Shown here: positions 18,856-28,293 of the stretch, in pieces
How the letters are laid out: every line of letters starts with the position of its first letter
How positions within the stretch are numbered: position 1 is the first letter of the stretch
Source: Phycisphaeraceae bacterium
GTDB taxonomy: Bacteria > Planctomycetota > Phycisphaerae > Phycisphaerales > Phycisphaeraceae
DNA: 64,000 nt
Direction: 5' to 3'
Assembly: GCA_029260595.1 (NCBI GenBank)
Contig: JAJDCY010000010.1
Span: 607,675 to 671,674 of the forward strand
Notes under the pieces: model-generated
The model's input: the letters and a program-made list of their open reading frames with translations, nothing else
Database searches by the model: none
Told to the model about the DNA's origin: nothing
Program-made: the position numbers and the translations under genes

Positions 18856-19538
18856 ACACGAGCGCGACAACCCGGTATGTGAGCCCGACGCGCGCGGCGC
18901 GCGAGCTTCGTCGCGGGTTCAGTCTGGTCGAGCTGATGGTGGTCACCGCGATCATCATCATCATGGTGAGCATTCTTCTATCGGTGACCGCGAGCCCCGC
19001 GGCCGACCGTCACACGCAGATGATCCTCTCGACGGCACACGCAGTTGCGACGGAATACCGGTTGCAGACCAGCGTGGTGGTGAATCATGCGAGCACTACG
19101 CCGTTCGACTGGTCGACGGCCAAAACCAAGAACGCGAACGGCGCCTCGGGTACGGGCATGCTTAACGGGACCGTTGCCGTCAGTGCCAGCGAGCGTTTCG
19201 TCTGGGCGGTCAATCAGCTGCCCGCGACCGAGCAGATGCTGCGCAACCTCGGCACGGAGGTGTTGACGGATAGCGACGGGACGGGCGTGACGGGTGAAGG
19301 CTTCCTCGAGCTTGTCGACGGGTGGGGCCGCAAGCTGATCTATGTCTCCGGTGTCGATCACGGGGATTCGGTAACCGACGACGATTATCTCCCGGAATAC
19401 CCCAAGCCGTACTTCGTCTCAGCCGGCGCCGACGGGCAGTGGGGCGATGTGCAGGCGGCGTCGGGCAGCGCCGCGCTTGCGCAAACCGAGGACAACCTGT
19501 ACAGCTTTGATCTGGAAGGCAAGATGCCGCAGCGTTGA
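18852..19538 (+). CDS. Type II secretion/pilus pseudopilin, GspG-like
   Basis: A 228-residue prepilin: leader ending ELRRG, cleavage after Gly22, methylated Phe23, Glu27 in FSLVELMVVTAIIIIMVSILL. The C-terminal portion DGWGRKLIYVSG and PYFVSAGADGQWGD matches the conserved core and calcium loop of GspG major pseudopilins, but the protein is longer than a typical GspG (about 140 residues). It overlaps its neighbours by four bases on both sides (ATGA), pointing to translational coupling and fixed subunit ratios. Confidence 0.85.
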   Translation: MNTSATTRYVSPTRAARELRRGFSLVELMVVTAIIIIMVSILLSVTASPAADRHTQMILSTAHAVATEYRLQTSVVVNHASTTPFDWSTAKTKNANGASGTGMLNGTVAVSASERFVWAVNQLPATEQMLRNLGTEVLTDSDGTGVTGEGFLELVDGWGRKLIYVSGVDHGDSVTDDDYLPEYPKPYFVSAGADGQWGDVQAASGSAALAQTEDNLYSFDLEGKMPQR

Positions 19539-20455
19539 TGAGTAAGCAACTGATGGTCACTGTGAACCGACAACCTCGCCGCTCCTGGGGCTTCTCCGTG
19601 ATCGAGATGGTCGTGGTCATCGCCACGATCACGCTGTTGGTTGCGATCACGTTTCCGGCGATGTCGGCGATGATCCGCAGTAATCGCCGCAGCGCAGCTG
19701 TGAACACTATTGGTGCAGCCGTTGCGGCCGCGCGGGCTTATTCCGTTCGTGGTATCGGTTTCGCTGAAGACCTCGATACCAGTGTCGGCGCTCCGGGCGA
19801 TCAGGTTTCGGTCGACGGTTACAGCGGTGCGGCGGCGTTGTTTACGCCGATGGGTGAGATCCGGCTCGTGGAGAACGACCAGAACGCCGCCGACGGCAGT
19901 GGCAACAAGTTAGAAATCAAGACGCCGCCGCTCAACGGATACCGCGACATCGACGGTGTGGACTACATCACGCTGCCCAGCGGGACGGGTGTGGTGGGGA
20001 TTGGTCGTAATGCGACCGGTTCGGGCGGGCTGCTGCTGTTGACGCCGCCGTTCGCGATCCGGTTCAACGAGCACGGTCACTTGATTGCCGGCAATGCATC
20101 CAGCACCGACCGGTTGGTCTACTACGACAAGGACTACGACGGCGACTACACCACGGTCGGGCGATCGAGCCTTTACGACGTCGATGGCTGGGACCCGGAG
20201 AGTGGCGAGTACGTCGATCGGTGGAACGACACGAACCGCAAGTACGAGTTGCCGCTCGAAGAGATCGAGACCGTTATCGGTGTGCTGATCTATTCCAAAT
20301 ACGCGTTCAAGGATGCCGGGCTCAACTGGGGTACGAGCACCGCCACGCAGATCAACACATGGTTGAAAGATACCGACGGTGCGAATCCCAACAGCCGCGA
20401 GCTTTTGTTTAGCCGCTACACGGGCAACATCGCGAGGGAGAAACACATCCAATGA
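19535..20455 (+). CDS. Pseudopilin, GspH/FimT-like position
   Basis: A 306-residue prepilin with cleavage after Gly19 and Glu24 in FSVIEMVVVIATITLLVAITFPAM. The next segment (SNRRSAAVNTIGAAVAAARAYSVRG) has the pattern of GspH/FimT minor pilins. The rest is an exported beta-rich domain of about 230 residues without a match I recognise, containing Asp/Asn-rich turns (DKDYDGDYTTVG) that may bind calcium. Four-base overlaps with both neighbours. Confidence 0.82.
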   Translation: MMSKQLMVTVNRQPRRSWGFSVIEMVVVIATITLLVAITFPAMSAMIRSNRRSAAVNTIGAAVAAARAYSVRGIGFAEDLDTSVGAPGDQVSVDGYSGAAALFTPMGEIRLVENDQNAADGSGNKLEIKTPPLNGYRDIDGVDYITLPSGTGVVGIGRNATGSGGLLLLTPPFAIRFNEHGHLIAGNASSTDRLVYYDKDYDGDYTTVGRSSLYDVDGWDPESGEYVDRWNDTNRKYELPLEEIETVIGVLIYSKYAFKDAGLNWGTSTATQINTWLKDTDGANPNSRELLFSRYTGNIAREKHIQ

Positions 20456-21369
20456 CGATGCAGACAGCCGCAACGAATACCCGCTCCCCACGCTGGCGGT
20501 TCGTCGCTTGGGCGTTCTCGATGCCCGAGGTCATGCTCGCGTTGGCGATCTTCGCGATCGGCTTCATCGCCGTCGCCTCGGTCTTCCCGGTTGCCGCGCT
20601 CCTGCAGAAGCGCACCGTCGAACAGGCCACCGCCCGCCAGGTCGGCGAAAGCGCCGTCACGATCATCAAGGCCTTTCAGCTTAGCCACGACAACCATATC
20701 CTCGGTGAGACGGCCCGCGAATTACACTCGGGCGACCAGGTCGACGTGAACTTCGTTCCGTTGAACAAGCGCGTCAACCGATTACCAAGTCAGACGGCAG
20801 GCGGGGTGAACCTTAGCGTTAAGCTTCGTAGTTACCCGTACACGATCCACGATCCACTGGCGCGGGAGTATTACTGGTTCCCGCTCGTCCAGCGCATGGA
20901 GTTGCCGACCACTTCAGAGGCACAATGGGCGGTGTACATCTTTGTACTCAAGCGCGAGGAGCACCTGATCTACCAAACCCCTCAGTATGCGCAGGCGTGG
21001 GCGTCTGTTGACCATACCGACGCCGTGCCCGGTATCAGATCGATCACCATCACCAGCGTGTCGGGAAACCGGATGAATTTTCCAAACGATTTTTGGACTC
21101 CGGGCGGTGGGTTGTTCGCGCTGTTCCCCGATGGCGAGGCTGACCAGGTTCACGTCGGCGATCAGATCCTCGACAGTAACGGGTTCATTCACACGGTGAC
21201 GGTTTCCGACACGACCGGTGTGAATGTTGCGGAGACCATCCCGGTCTCGCCGGAGACGCCGATTAATTTCTGGTACGCCCCCCCGCCATTTGGCCCCCCG
21301 GGTGAAGGCGGAAAAAAAAGCCCGGCCGTGTTGGTGATGGGGCCGCTCTTGAACGTGATCGCGCCATGA
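20452..21369 (+). CDS. Pseudopilin, GspI/PilV-like
   Basis: A 305-residue prepilin-like protein. The cleavage site is Ala21/Phe22 rather than Gly, with Glu26 in FSMPEVMLALAIFAIGFIAVAS. The MPEVMLALAIFAIG pattern is close to the GspI/PilV type (LxEVLVALAIFA). The soluble domain carries YTIHDPLAREYYWFPLVQRM and a C-terminal Gly/Pro-rich stretch. It overlaps its neighbours by four bases on both sides. Confidence 0.82.
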   Translation: MTMQTAATNTRSPRWRFVAWAFSMPEVMLALAIFAIGFIAVASVFPVAALLQKRTVEQATARQVGESAVTIIKAFQLSHDNHILGETARELHSGDQVDVNFVPLNKRVNRLPSQTAGGVNLSVKLRSYPYTIHDPLAREYYWFPLVQRMELPTTSEAQWAVYIFVLKREEHLIYQTPQYAQAWASVDHTDAVPGIRSITITSVSGNRMNFPNDFWTPGGGLFALFPDGEADQVHVGDQILDSNGFIHTVTVSDTTGVNVAETIPVSPETPINFWYAPPPFGPPGEGGKKSPAVLVMGPLLNVIAP

Positions 21370-22859
21370 AACACTCCGTACCCACCCATCATGAGAGCAG
21401 TGGTGCCTTCACGCTGATCGAGTTGCTTGTCGCAACCGTGATCACGCTCCTGCTGCTTTTTCTGATCGATCAGGTCTTTTACAACACCGTAAATGCGGTC
21501 GGTCAGGGTGCCGCGCTAAACGACATCATCGCCGCCAGCCGCAGCATCAACGAGCAGCTTGAGCGAGACTCCCAAGCCATGGTCGGCCCCCATAGCGGGA
21601 CCGAGGGGATGCTCCCGACCGAGACCGGTGGTGTCCTGGTGATCCTACAGCGAGAGATTCCGAATGCCCCGTACATTCTCCCGGACGGGAGCGAGGGCAC
21701 GCGCTCGGTTCGCAGCGATCAGTTAATGTTTATCCGTGAGCGCCGTGCACCGTTCACCAAAGACCCGCACTCGCGCCGCAACACGTTTCCGATCTGCCCG
21801 TCGGCTGAGAGCACCTTTACCAGCCCCGATATCTCCGAAGAGACTGCGCCCTACATCCGTGTCTGGTACGGGCACGTGCTGCGGACCGATCCCGACGGGA
21901 CGGACCCGGACGACGCACCCGGCTCGGTCGACACGGTCACGGCCAATGGCGCGCTTGGCCAGGCCGGCCCGAACCGCTTGGCGAACAACTGGGTCCTGGG
22001 TCGCCAGGCATTGTTTCTCGGGACGACCTCCTCGACGATCCACGTCAAGGGTGCGTGGTACAACGTCGGCGGCGCTACGGATATGTCCGGGTACAGCACA
22101 CCCGCGGCGGCGATCCGATACCTATTTATGGGCCTGACCGACTACGCGCTATTCGCTTTGGACGGTGACACGACCAACGGGGCGATGGTCGGCGGGATCG
22201 AGCCGACTTCTTCGCCGCCGACCAACACCAGCCGTCGGCTGTGGAGCACGTTCGCCAGCCCCGTGGGATCATCGGACTCCGATCAGTACACCGAGTACCG
22301 CAACCGCGCATACGACTACACGTATGGCAAGAAGCGCCTCAGGGTCAATCCGAACCCTAGCGGCAACACCTACGACGCGTGGCAGATTGCCCAGATGCAC
22401 CCCTACTTCATGGCCAACGTAAGTGACTTCATCGTTGAGTTCGCCGGCGACTATTTCAAGACCGACGGCCAGGACTCGCCCGGCGACAAGAAGCTGGATT
22501 GGATCGACGGCGGCAACATCCGTTGGCTAACACACGATGGCTTTAAGAACGAAGAGCATGCGCCGGCCGACGCGACACAGCCGTTTACCTACCCGCCGCC
22601 GGTTGGGACTCTGCCCTATGACACGAATCCGTCGGCGTTGCCGCACGCGGACGCGGCGTTCGTATTCCGTCACGATGACTACAAACCGGGCGAACTAAAC
22701 CTTTGGCCGTACTTGATTCGTATCCGCTACCGCGTGCACGACCCGCGGTCCAAGTTCCGCCGGTATGTCGGGCAGTACGACACCGACAACAGTGTTTTCA
22801 TCGGGGAGGAAGAATCAGGGATGTGGTTCGAGAAAGTGATTGAGGTTGATCGTCCATAG
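21366..22859 (+). CDS. Pseudopilin, GspJ/PilW-like, enlarged
   Basis: A 497-residue prepilin-like protein with cleavage at Ala14/Phe15 and Glu19 in FTLIELLVATVITLLLLFLID. GspJ and PilW proteins usually have 200-350 residues, so the exported domain is large. The C-terminal part (NVSDFIVEFAGDY, then LIRIRYRVHDPRSKF) resembles the usual GspJ/PilW end, and the extra residues form insertions in the middle. The start overlaps the previous stop as ATGA. The next gene begins 56 bases after its stop. Confidence 0.82.
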   Translation: MKHSVPTHHESSGAFTLIELLVATVITLLLLFLIDQVFYNTVNAVGQGAALNDIIAASRSINEQLERDSQAMVGPHSGTEGMLPTETGGVLVILQREIPNAPYILPDGSEGTRSVRSDQLMFIRERRAPFTKDPHSRRNTFPICPSAESTFTSPDISEETAPYIRVWYGHVLRTDPDGTDPDDAPGSVDTVTANGALGQAGPNRLANNWVLGRQALFLGTTSSTIHVKGAWYNVGGATDMSGYSTPAAAIRYLFMGLTDYALFALDGDTTNGAMVGGIEPTSSPPTNTSRRLWSTFASPVGSSDSDQYTEYRNRAYDYTYGKKRLRVNPNPSGNTYDAWQIAQMHPYFMANVSDFIVEFAGDYFKTDGQDSPGDKKLDWIDGGNIRWLTHDGFKNEEHAPADATQPFTYPPPVGTLPYDTNPSALPHADAAFVFRHDDYKPGELNLWPYLIRIRYRVHDPRSKFRRYVGQYDTDNSVFIGEEESGMWFEKVIEVDRP

Positions 22860-22915
22860 CCCGCCGTCCGATACTTGGGGTGAGCTTATCGCCGTAATGC
22901 GCAGAACATTGGCCT

Positions 22916-25900
22916 ATGAATAATGACCGCAATATCCCGATGGATGCGTCGCGCCCGCGCCGGTCGATACCACGCAAGGCTCGCGGGTCAGCGTTGTTCC
23001 TGGTGATGGTTTCGCTTGTGCTGCTGACAGTCATCGCGACGTCGTTTCTGCAGCTAACGCGTGTCGGGCGTGTGTCGACGGACGCGGCGAACGACAGCAA
23101 CATCGATGCGGTCATCGCAGCGACACTGGCCAAGATCAAGACGGCGCTGCGCGACGACCTGTTGGACGACAACGGCGACTTTTTCAAAGCCGGCACGACC
23201 GGCGGCGACGATGAGGCCTATGACCACCCGTGGACCAATACCAATACATGGACCGTGTCCGTGCCTTCGACCGGTAGCACGGCGTCAGCGAAGGGTGGCG
23301 ACTTCGACGACACCTGGCTCGCATCCGCGACGCCGGAATTTCCTTCGCCGACTTCCGCGTTCTGGCGGCATATCACGAACCTCAACGGGTACTACCTCGA
23401 TAGCGTTGGGTCGGCGTCTCAGCCAACACTGCGTGTGGTCGATGCGTCGTCTTCACCGAACAATTCGGACTCGAGCCTTCAACTGGCCTACAGCCAGCTC
23501 TACGATTGCGACGGCGATGGTGTCGGCGACAGCCGTTGGACCTGGGCGCCGCTGTGGAAGATCGGCAGTGTCAAGTACGTGATGGCGGTGCGGATCGTCG
23601 ACAATAGTTCGATGGCTAACCTCAACGCGGCTACGGGCATGACGCTGGACGGCGACAACGATTTCGTCGGCGCGTCGTCGAACACCAAGCTGATTCGTGG
23701 GTACTACCCCACCGGCGTGGACCTGACCCGGCTGATGAAGCGGACGCTGCTGACAGGCGGGAATGTCTGGACGACGGCGTCCACCGGTGGCCGGGCACAG
23801 TTGATCGATTTCCTCGACGACGATCGCGGTTTCTCGCCGACGCCAACACTGCCGCTCGAAGCCGTTACGCGAGAGGACCAATGGGAGGACCGCGTACGGT
23901 TGTACGGCGAGGTTGAGGACCGCATCACACTCGCCGACGAGTTCGAGCTGCGCTACCGCAACGGGTTGAACAACGCGGATCAGAACCGTGATTTTGAGGA
24001 GACGCTCTCGACACTGGTGCGCGAAGCGGAGACCGATGAGACAACCTATGAGGACGTCTCATACACCGGGCTGAGTGTGTCGGACGCGGCGGACAAGCGC
24101 GTGGCGTATTTCGTCGGCGTCGATCCGTCTCAATCCGCCGGCAGCAAGGACGGCACGCCGATCGTCGCCAGCCGTACGTTCCCCGCGATCCGCCACATGG
24201 TGACCGCGATCAGCGGTGCGGCCGTGTATGCCGCGAACCACGCCGATATGCACTCGGGCGCTCACACGCTGCGCTACGACCTGGTCCATCAGGATGACAC
24301 GGATGAAGCTGTCCGGGTTACCAACATGGCCGACCGGCTTCGGAAGATCTTCCTGGTCACCAATACGAGTGGAACAACGAACGCGTACCTCGGGCTGCAG
24401 TACGACTCGTCCTCTGTCGACACTCTCGACGGCCCCGAGCTGCGTCTGATCGCCGACGAGTTCGCCTTGGCCATTAACGACTATTCCGATGCCGACAGCA
24501 CACCGACCGAGCACGATGTCGACACGGATTTCGATGGCACGGAAGACGAAAAGGCTTACGGCATGGAGACCCTGCCGTTTCTGCGTGAGGCGTATATCCA
24601 AGCACGGTACAAGGGCACGGACACCATCCCGCTTGATGGCAACGTCGACACCTGGACGCTAGACGAGCCCTCGCCGAACCCGACCTCGGTGAAGGCCACC
24701 GCGATGGCGGTCGAGATTGGTAATCCGTTTGATCGTTCGATCTCGTTTGGCGGCTCTTCGGGGTCTGTTCCGAGCACGCAGCCGCGCGTCCGTGTTGCGG
24801 TATACCAGGGTGCGCCCGGCACCTTAAAGTCGTCCTACGAACTGCCCAACACAATCACCCTGGCCCCCCGCACGCTGCACCTGTTCTACTCGAACCCCTC
24901 GGACCAGACCAGCAGCGAGTCCACCTCTGGCAATGCGATCCAAACCGATCTCGGCCTACCTGCAGGTGCAACGGATATGGGCGACGGGACACTATTCTTT
25001 GACGTAGACGGGTCGCAAGTCACGGTTGCTCTCGAGGTAGCCGTCGACAGCACGCCGACCTGGGTCGCATATGACCGCATCACCACAACGGGGTTTGACT
25101 TCGTCGCGTCGCCGGCTGTGGTCGGCACGATCTCGGCGAGTCCCGTTCCTTACCACCACGGGCAGATCTCGATCGCCCGTGCGTGTGAGCGGTCGGGCGT
25201 AGCGGGGATCTATTACATCTCCAATGAGAACAGCGGAACGGCCACGCCTCGGCTGCAGGAGCGCAGCGTCAACACCGCGGGCTATAGCACGACGGCCGAC
25301 AACCTCGATAGCGATGCGAAGGGGGTCGATGGGCTTGCCGAGCTTGAGAATTTTCAGATCCCGATGGCGGACTCGGATTTCCGCAGTGTGGCCGAGCTTG
25401 GTTGGGTTCACATGTTTGGATTCACCAATGACACCAACGGGGATTTCCCGCAGCGATTCGATGCGCTGAATGCCAGTCGGCGCACGCTGGATTTCTCCTC
25501 TACGGCCACGATTCCCACCTCCACCGGTATCCCGCACGCGGCGATGGTGATGGATCAGTTCACGACGCTCAATCCGCGCTACGACGGGGTTGATAACGAC
25601 AACGACGATCTGGATAACGACGACACAACCAGCGACGACAACGAAGCCGAGCAACTCGTTCCCGGCACGATCAATGTGAATACCATGCCGCGCCATCTGT
25701 TGGCGCTGGTGAGCCCGTTGCCTGAGGCGATCAGCAATCCCGGGACGAACCCGCCGAACATCGAAGATCTGATGACGGCTGTCGTCAACTACCGGAACGT
25801 TGAGGCCGGTTCCCGCCCAGCCGGCTTCCGCACGAACCCCGGGATCGAGAGTATCGGCGAGCTGATGTGGGTCGGCACGACCGGGACGACCAACGACATG

Positions 25901-26230
25901 CAGCTTTATGGGGATGCGACGGACGACATGGGTCTGGATATTAACCTCTACCCGCGGCCTGAAGATGTCGCCTCTGCGACCGCGACGTCCTATAGCGCCG
26001 CCGGCAGTGCCGAGGAGGCTATGTCGCGCTTCCAGTTCCTTAGCCAGGTGCTTACTACCCGCAGTGATATTTTCACGGCCTATGTCGTGATTAAGGGTTA
26101 CGACACGAGCAATAATCAGAACTTCTTGGAGCCCCCGGTGGAGTTCGCCCGGTTCTTCGCGATCTTTGATCGATCGGAGATGGTCGCGGGCACTGATCAG
26201 CCCAAACTTCTTGGTGTGTACGGGTATTAG
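22916..26230 (+). CDS. Very large GspK/PilX-like minor pilin
   Basis: A 1104-residue protein with a basic leader (RRSIPRKARG), a hydrophobic helix (SALFLVMVSLVLLTVIATSFLQL) and no Glu at +5, as in GspK/PilX tip subunits. Near the C-terminus GTINVNTMPRHLLALVSPLPEA matches the GspK helix-hairpin motif (INVNTAxxxxL), and RFFAIFDRS ends the fold. GspK is normally 300-350 residues, so about 700 residues of exported sequence, rich in Asp, Thr and Ser with Asp-rich calcium-like turns (NDNDDLDNDDTTSDDNEAE), are inserted. It closes the pilin operon and would sit at the tip of the fibre. Confidence 0.8.
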   Translation: MNNDRNIPMDASRPRRSIPRKARGSALFLVMVSLVLLTVIATSFLQLTRVGRVSTDAANDSNIDAVIAATLAKIKTALRDDLLDDNGDFFKAGTTGGDDEAYDHPWTNTNTWTVSVPSTGSTASAKGGDFDDTWLASATPEFPSPTSAFWRHITNLNGYYLDSVGSASQPTLRVVDASSSPNNSDSSLQLAYSQLYDCDGDGVGDSRWTWAPLWKIGSVKYVMAVRIVDNSSMANLNAATGMTLDGDNDFVGASSNTKLIRGYYPTGVDLTRLMKRTLLTGGNVWTTASTGGRAQLIDFLDDDRGFSPTPTLPLEAVTREDQWEDRVRLYGEVEDRITLADEFELRYRNGLNNADQNRDFEETLSTLVREAETDETTYEDVSYTGLSVSDAADKRVAYFVGVDPSQSAGSKDGTPIVASRTFPAIRHMVTAISGAAVYAANHADMHSGAHTLRYDLVHQDDTDEAVRVTNMADRLRKIFLVTNTSGTTNAYLGLQYDSSSVDTLDGPELRLIADEFALAINDYSDADSTPTEHDVDTDFDGTEDEKAYGMETLPFLREAYIQARYKGTDTIPLDGNVDTWTLDEPSPNPTSVKATAMAVEIGNPFDRSISFGGSSGSVPSTQPRVRVAVYQGAPGTLKSSYELPNTITLAPRTLHLFYSNPSDQTSSESTSGNAIQTDLGLPAGATDMGDGTLFFDVDGSQVTVALEVAVDSTPTWVAYDRITTTGFDFVASPAVVGTISASPVPYHHGQISIARACERSGVAGIYYISNENSGTATPRLQERSVNTAGYSTTADNLDSDAKGVDGLAELENFQIPMADSDFRSVAELGWVHMFGFTNDTNGDFPQRFDALNASRRTLDFSSTATIPTSTGIPHAAMVMDQFTTLNPRYDGVDNDNDDLDNDDTTSDDNEAEQLVPGTINVNTMPRHLLALVSPLPEAISNPGTNPPNIEDLMTAVVNYRNVEAGSRPAGFRTNPGIESIGELMWVGTTGTTNDMQLYGDATDDMGLDINLYPRPEDVASATATSYSAAGSAEEAMSRFQFLSQVLTTRSDIFTAYVVIKGYDTSNNQNFLEPPVEFARFFAIFDRSEMVAGTDQPKLLGVYGY

Positions 26231-26275
26231 CCGGGGTGCTTACCCGGTCCATGCCCGGCGATAGGAGCACGGCCC

Positions 26276-26692
26276 TTGACTGAACCCGATTGCATCTTCT
26301 GCCGGATCGTGGCGGGGGAGATTCCTTGTCACCGGCTGTACGAAGATGATCGGGTGCTCGCGTTCCTCGACATCGGACCGCTCTCCGAAGGTCACTGTCT
26401 GATCATCCCCAACGCGCACTATGCGACGATCGATCAGATGCCCGGCGACCTAGTTGCCGCGTGCACATCTCTGATCCCGCGGCTGAGCAAGGCGTTGATC
26501 GCGGTGACCAATGCGCCCGGTTGGAATGTGCTTCAGAACAACGGTGCCGTCGCGGGGCAGGCTGTCGACCATGTGCATTTTCACCTGATCCCGCGTCACG
26601 GGGGCGATGGGCTGGGCTACCGCTGGCCGGCGGGGAAACTCGACACCGATCGAGCGACCGAGCTTGTCGCGGCGATACAGGCTGAGCTTTAG
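26276..26692 (+). CDS. HIT-family nucleotide hydrolase
   Basis: A 138-residue histidine-triad protein that hydrolyses nucleotide phosphoramidates or similar AMP conjugates. The triad HVHFHLI is at residues 99-105 and the zinc pair C6/C9 in DCIFC is present. The start is TTG 26276, eight bases after AGGAG (26263-26267). No earlier start gives a better N-terminus. The physiological substrate is not known for most bacterial members. Confidence 0.93.
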   Translation: MTEPDCIFCRIVAGEIPCHRLYEDDRVLAFLDIGPLSEGHCLIIPNAHYATIDQMPGDLVAACTSLIPRLSKALIAVTNAPGWNVLQNNGAVAGQAVDHVHFHLIPRHGGDGLGYRWPAGKLDTDRATELVAAIQAEL

Positions 26693-26736
26693 AGGTGTTG
26701 GGGTTCTGTCACTTGCGCTACCTGGCGGGCTTCGCC

Positions 26737-27600
26737 CTAGGCCGCGATGTCGATCAAGCGCCCGATGTCGGCGTTTGGATCGGTTCCGGCGTTCGTCGCG
26801 TTGTGCGTCACGGTTGGTGTTTCCGAACCACGATCCGTTTCTGATGAGGCTTGTCTTTTGCTGCTCTCGGCATTGCCTTCGGGCGCGCTCGATGCAGCCT
26901 CGGTCTTCTCGGCCTGTTGGGCTCGCAGTTCCTGGCGTGCGTTTTGTTCGGCACGTGCGGCCTGTGCCGCGACGGCACGGTCTTGTGACGAGGGGTCTGC
27001 CGGCGCTGCGGCCGCGCGCTGGATGGTTTGCATCTTGCGGATTGTTGCGGCGGGGTCGCCGGGCACGGAGCTGGTGTCGATCTGGACCTCACCCCCGACC
27101 GCGTATCGCTTGCCGTCGGGCCCTTGTTGATAGGAGTATGTCGGGCCGCCCTTGGCGAACCCGCCGGCTGCGCCCTTGTGCGCTGCTTCGTGGCGGCGGA
27201 CCTCGCGGTCGCGCTCCTTTAGCTCATCAACCTGGGCCTGCTCTTGCTCCGTGAGTTTCTGTCCGGCGGGCGACTGGCTTTCGTCGGTCGCGGTGTTGTC
27301 CGTTTCGGCGGTTGTCGCGCTGTCGGTGTCCTTGGTGTGTGATGAGTCGGTCGTCCGTTCAGGAGCCGCACCAGCCGGTGTCGGGTTCTCTTGATCGTTG
27401 GTCTGGTCTTCGGTGTCGGGTTCGCCGGGTGTCTCGGCGGGGTGGGTGCCGGTGATCTCGACGATCGCGCTGGGTCCGCGAGAAATTGAACCGTCGGCGT
27501 TGTCGCCGTGGTTGGGCGTGCGGTCGGGCCCAGCCCCGCGCGGCTGTACGGCCGCTGGGTTTAGCCCGGCCAACAGGGTGTTGATTGAAATACTTGACAC
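26737..27600 (-). CDS. SprA-related putative metalloprotease (CJM1_0395-type)
   Basis: The core (residues about 135-225) matches the SprA-related family: [21 protein letters not shown] contains HEAAH, a HExxH zinc-protease motif, followed by [21 protein letters not shown] and [16 protein letters not shown]. The first 130 residues are low complexity (Pro, Thr, Asp, Glu) and the C-terminus is a Gln/Ala coiled region. GTG 27600 gives the start [16 protein letters not shown], like other members. An in-frame ATG at 27672 is possible but adds unlikely sequence. No signal peptide is visible. Substrate and role are unknown. Confidence 0.72.
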   Translation of the reverse strand: MSSISINTLLAGLNPAAVQPRGAGPDRTPNHGDNADGSISRGPSAIVEITGTHPAETPGEPDTEDQTNDQENPTPAGAAPERTTDSSHTKDTDSATTAETDNTATDESQSPAGQKLTEQEQAQVDELKERDREVRRHEAAHKGAAGGFAKGGPTYSYQQGPDGKRYAVGGEVQIDTSSVPGDPAATIRKMQTIQRAAAAPADPSSQDRAVAAQAARAEQNARQELRAQQAEKTEAASSAPEGNAESSKRQASSETDRGSETPTVTHNATNAGTDPNADIGRLIDIAA

Positions 27601-27731
27601 AGCCGATCCGGGTTGGGGTCTGGTCTGACCGGGGCACAACGAGGCCCCTATCAAGAGATGTATCGGCCGCATCCGGTGTCGGCTGACGTCCGCGCGGGGT
27701 TATTGTTGTGTGTGGGATCGATCGGGGCGGG

Positions 27732-28214
27732 TTAACTGGTGGGGTTGGCTGAGTTGCCGGTCAGTCGCTCGACGACGGCATGCTGCATCGCCTGGGCTGT
27801 GACGACTTCCTCGATAGTGACATGATCCGCCCCGGCCTGCGTGCACAGCAGGCCCTTGCTCAGATAGTTGGTGCGGGCGGCGATGAAGATATCGGGCGCG
27901 ATGCGTCGTGCCTGCTCACACGCCTCGAGTGCCGCGTGCTCATCCGGGATCGCCAGGATCAGCGCCCGCGCTTGGGCCACACCGGCCCGCTTGAGCACAG
28001 CCGGGTCCGTCGCGCTTCCGTAAACGACGGACTTGTTCAGGCCCAGTTGGGACTCGATCGTCTTGAGGTTCAGCTCGATGATGGTCACACCGAACCCCGC
28101 CTGTTCGAGCCCCTGCACGACCGCGCGTCCGACGGGCCCGTACCCGGCGACGACGACCCGCCCGGCCCCGTCGCCGTGCGGCCCGAGATCCCGGGTTGAC
28201 CGCTGATTCGCCAT
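27732..28214 (-). CDS. TrkA-N (RCK N-terminal) NAD-binding protein
   Basis: A 160-residue single-domain protein with the Rossmann nucleotide motif VVVAGYGPVGRAVVQGL, the conserved acidic end of beta2 (IIELN), and YGSATDPAVLKRAGVAQARALILA, all typical of the regulatory domain of KefB/KefC and Trk systems. No RCK-C domain and no transporter subunit lie nearby, so it may act on a transporter encoded elsewhere. ATG 28214 is preferred over TTG 28235. It is divergent from the dienelactone hydrolase gene. Confidence 0.82.
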   Translation of the reverse strand: MANQRSTRDLGPHGDGAGRVVVAGYGPVGRAVVQGLEQAGFGVTIIELNLKTIESQLGLNKSVVYGSATDPAVLKRAGVAQARALILAIPDEHAALEACEQARRIAPDIFIAARTNYLSKGLLCTQAGADHVTIEEVVTAQAMQHAVVERLTGNSANPTS

Positions 28215-28236
28215 AGCGATGCCTATGGTATACAAA

Positions 28237-28248
28237 CGACAATTGTCG
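28237..28248. promoter_or_regulatory. Perfect 12-bp palindrome in a divergent promoter region
   Basis: CGACAATTGTCG is a perfect inverted repeat in the 79-base gap between the TrkA-N gene (minus) and the dienelactone hydrolase gene (plus). Position and symmetry suit a dimeric repressor site controlling one or both genes. No regulator is identified. Confidence 0.3.
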
Positions 28249-28293
28249 ATACTTCCGGCTCGACGCGAGCCGGCCGAGCGAAGGAGCCACTAA

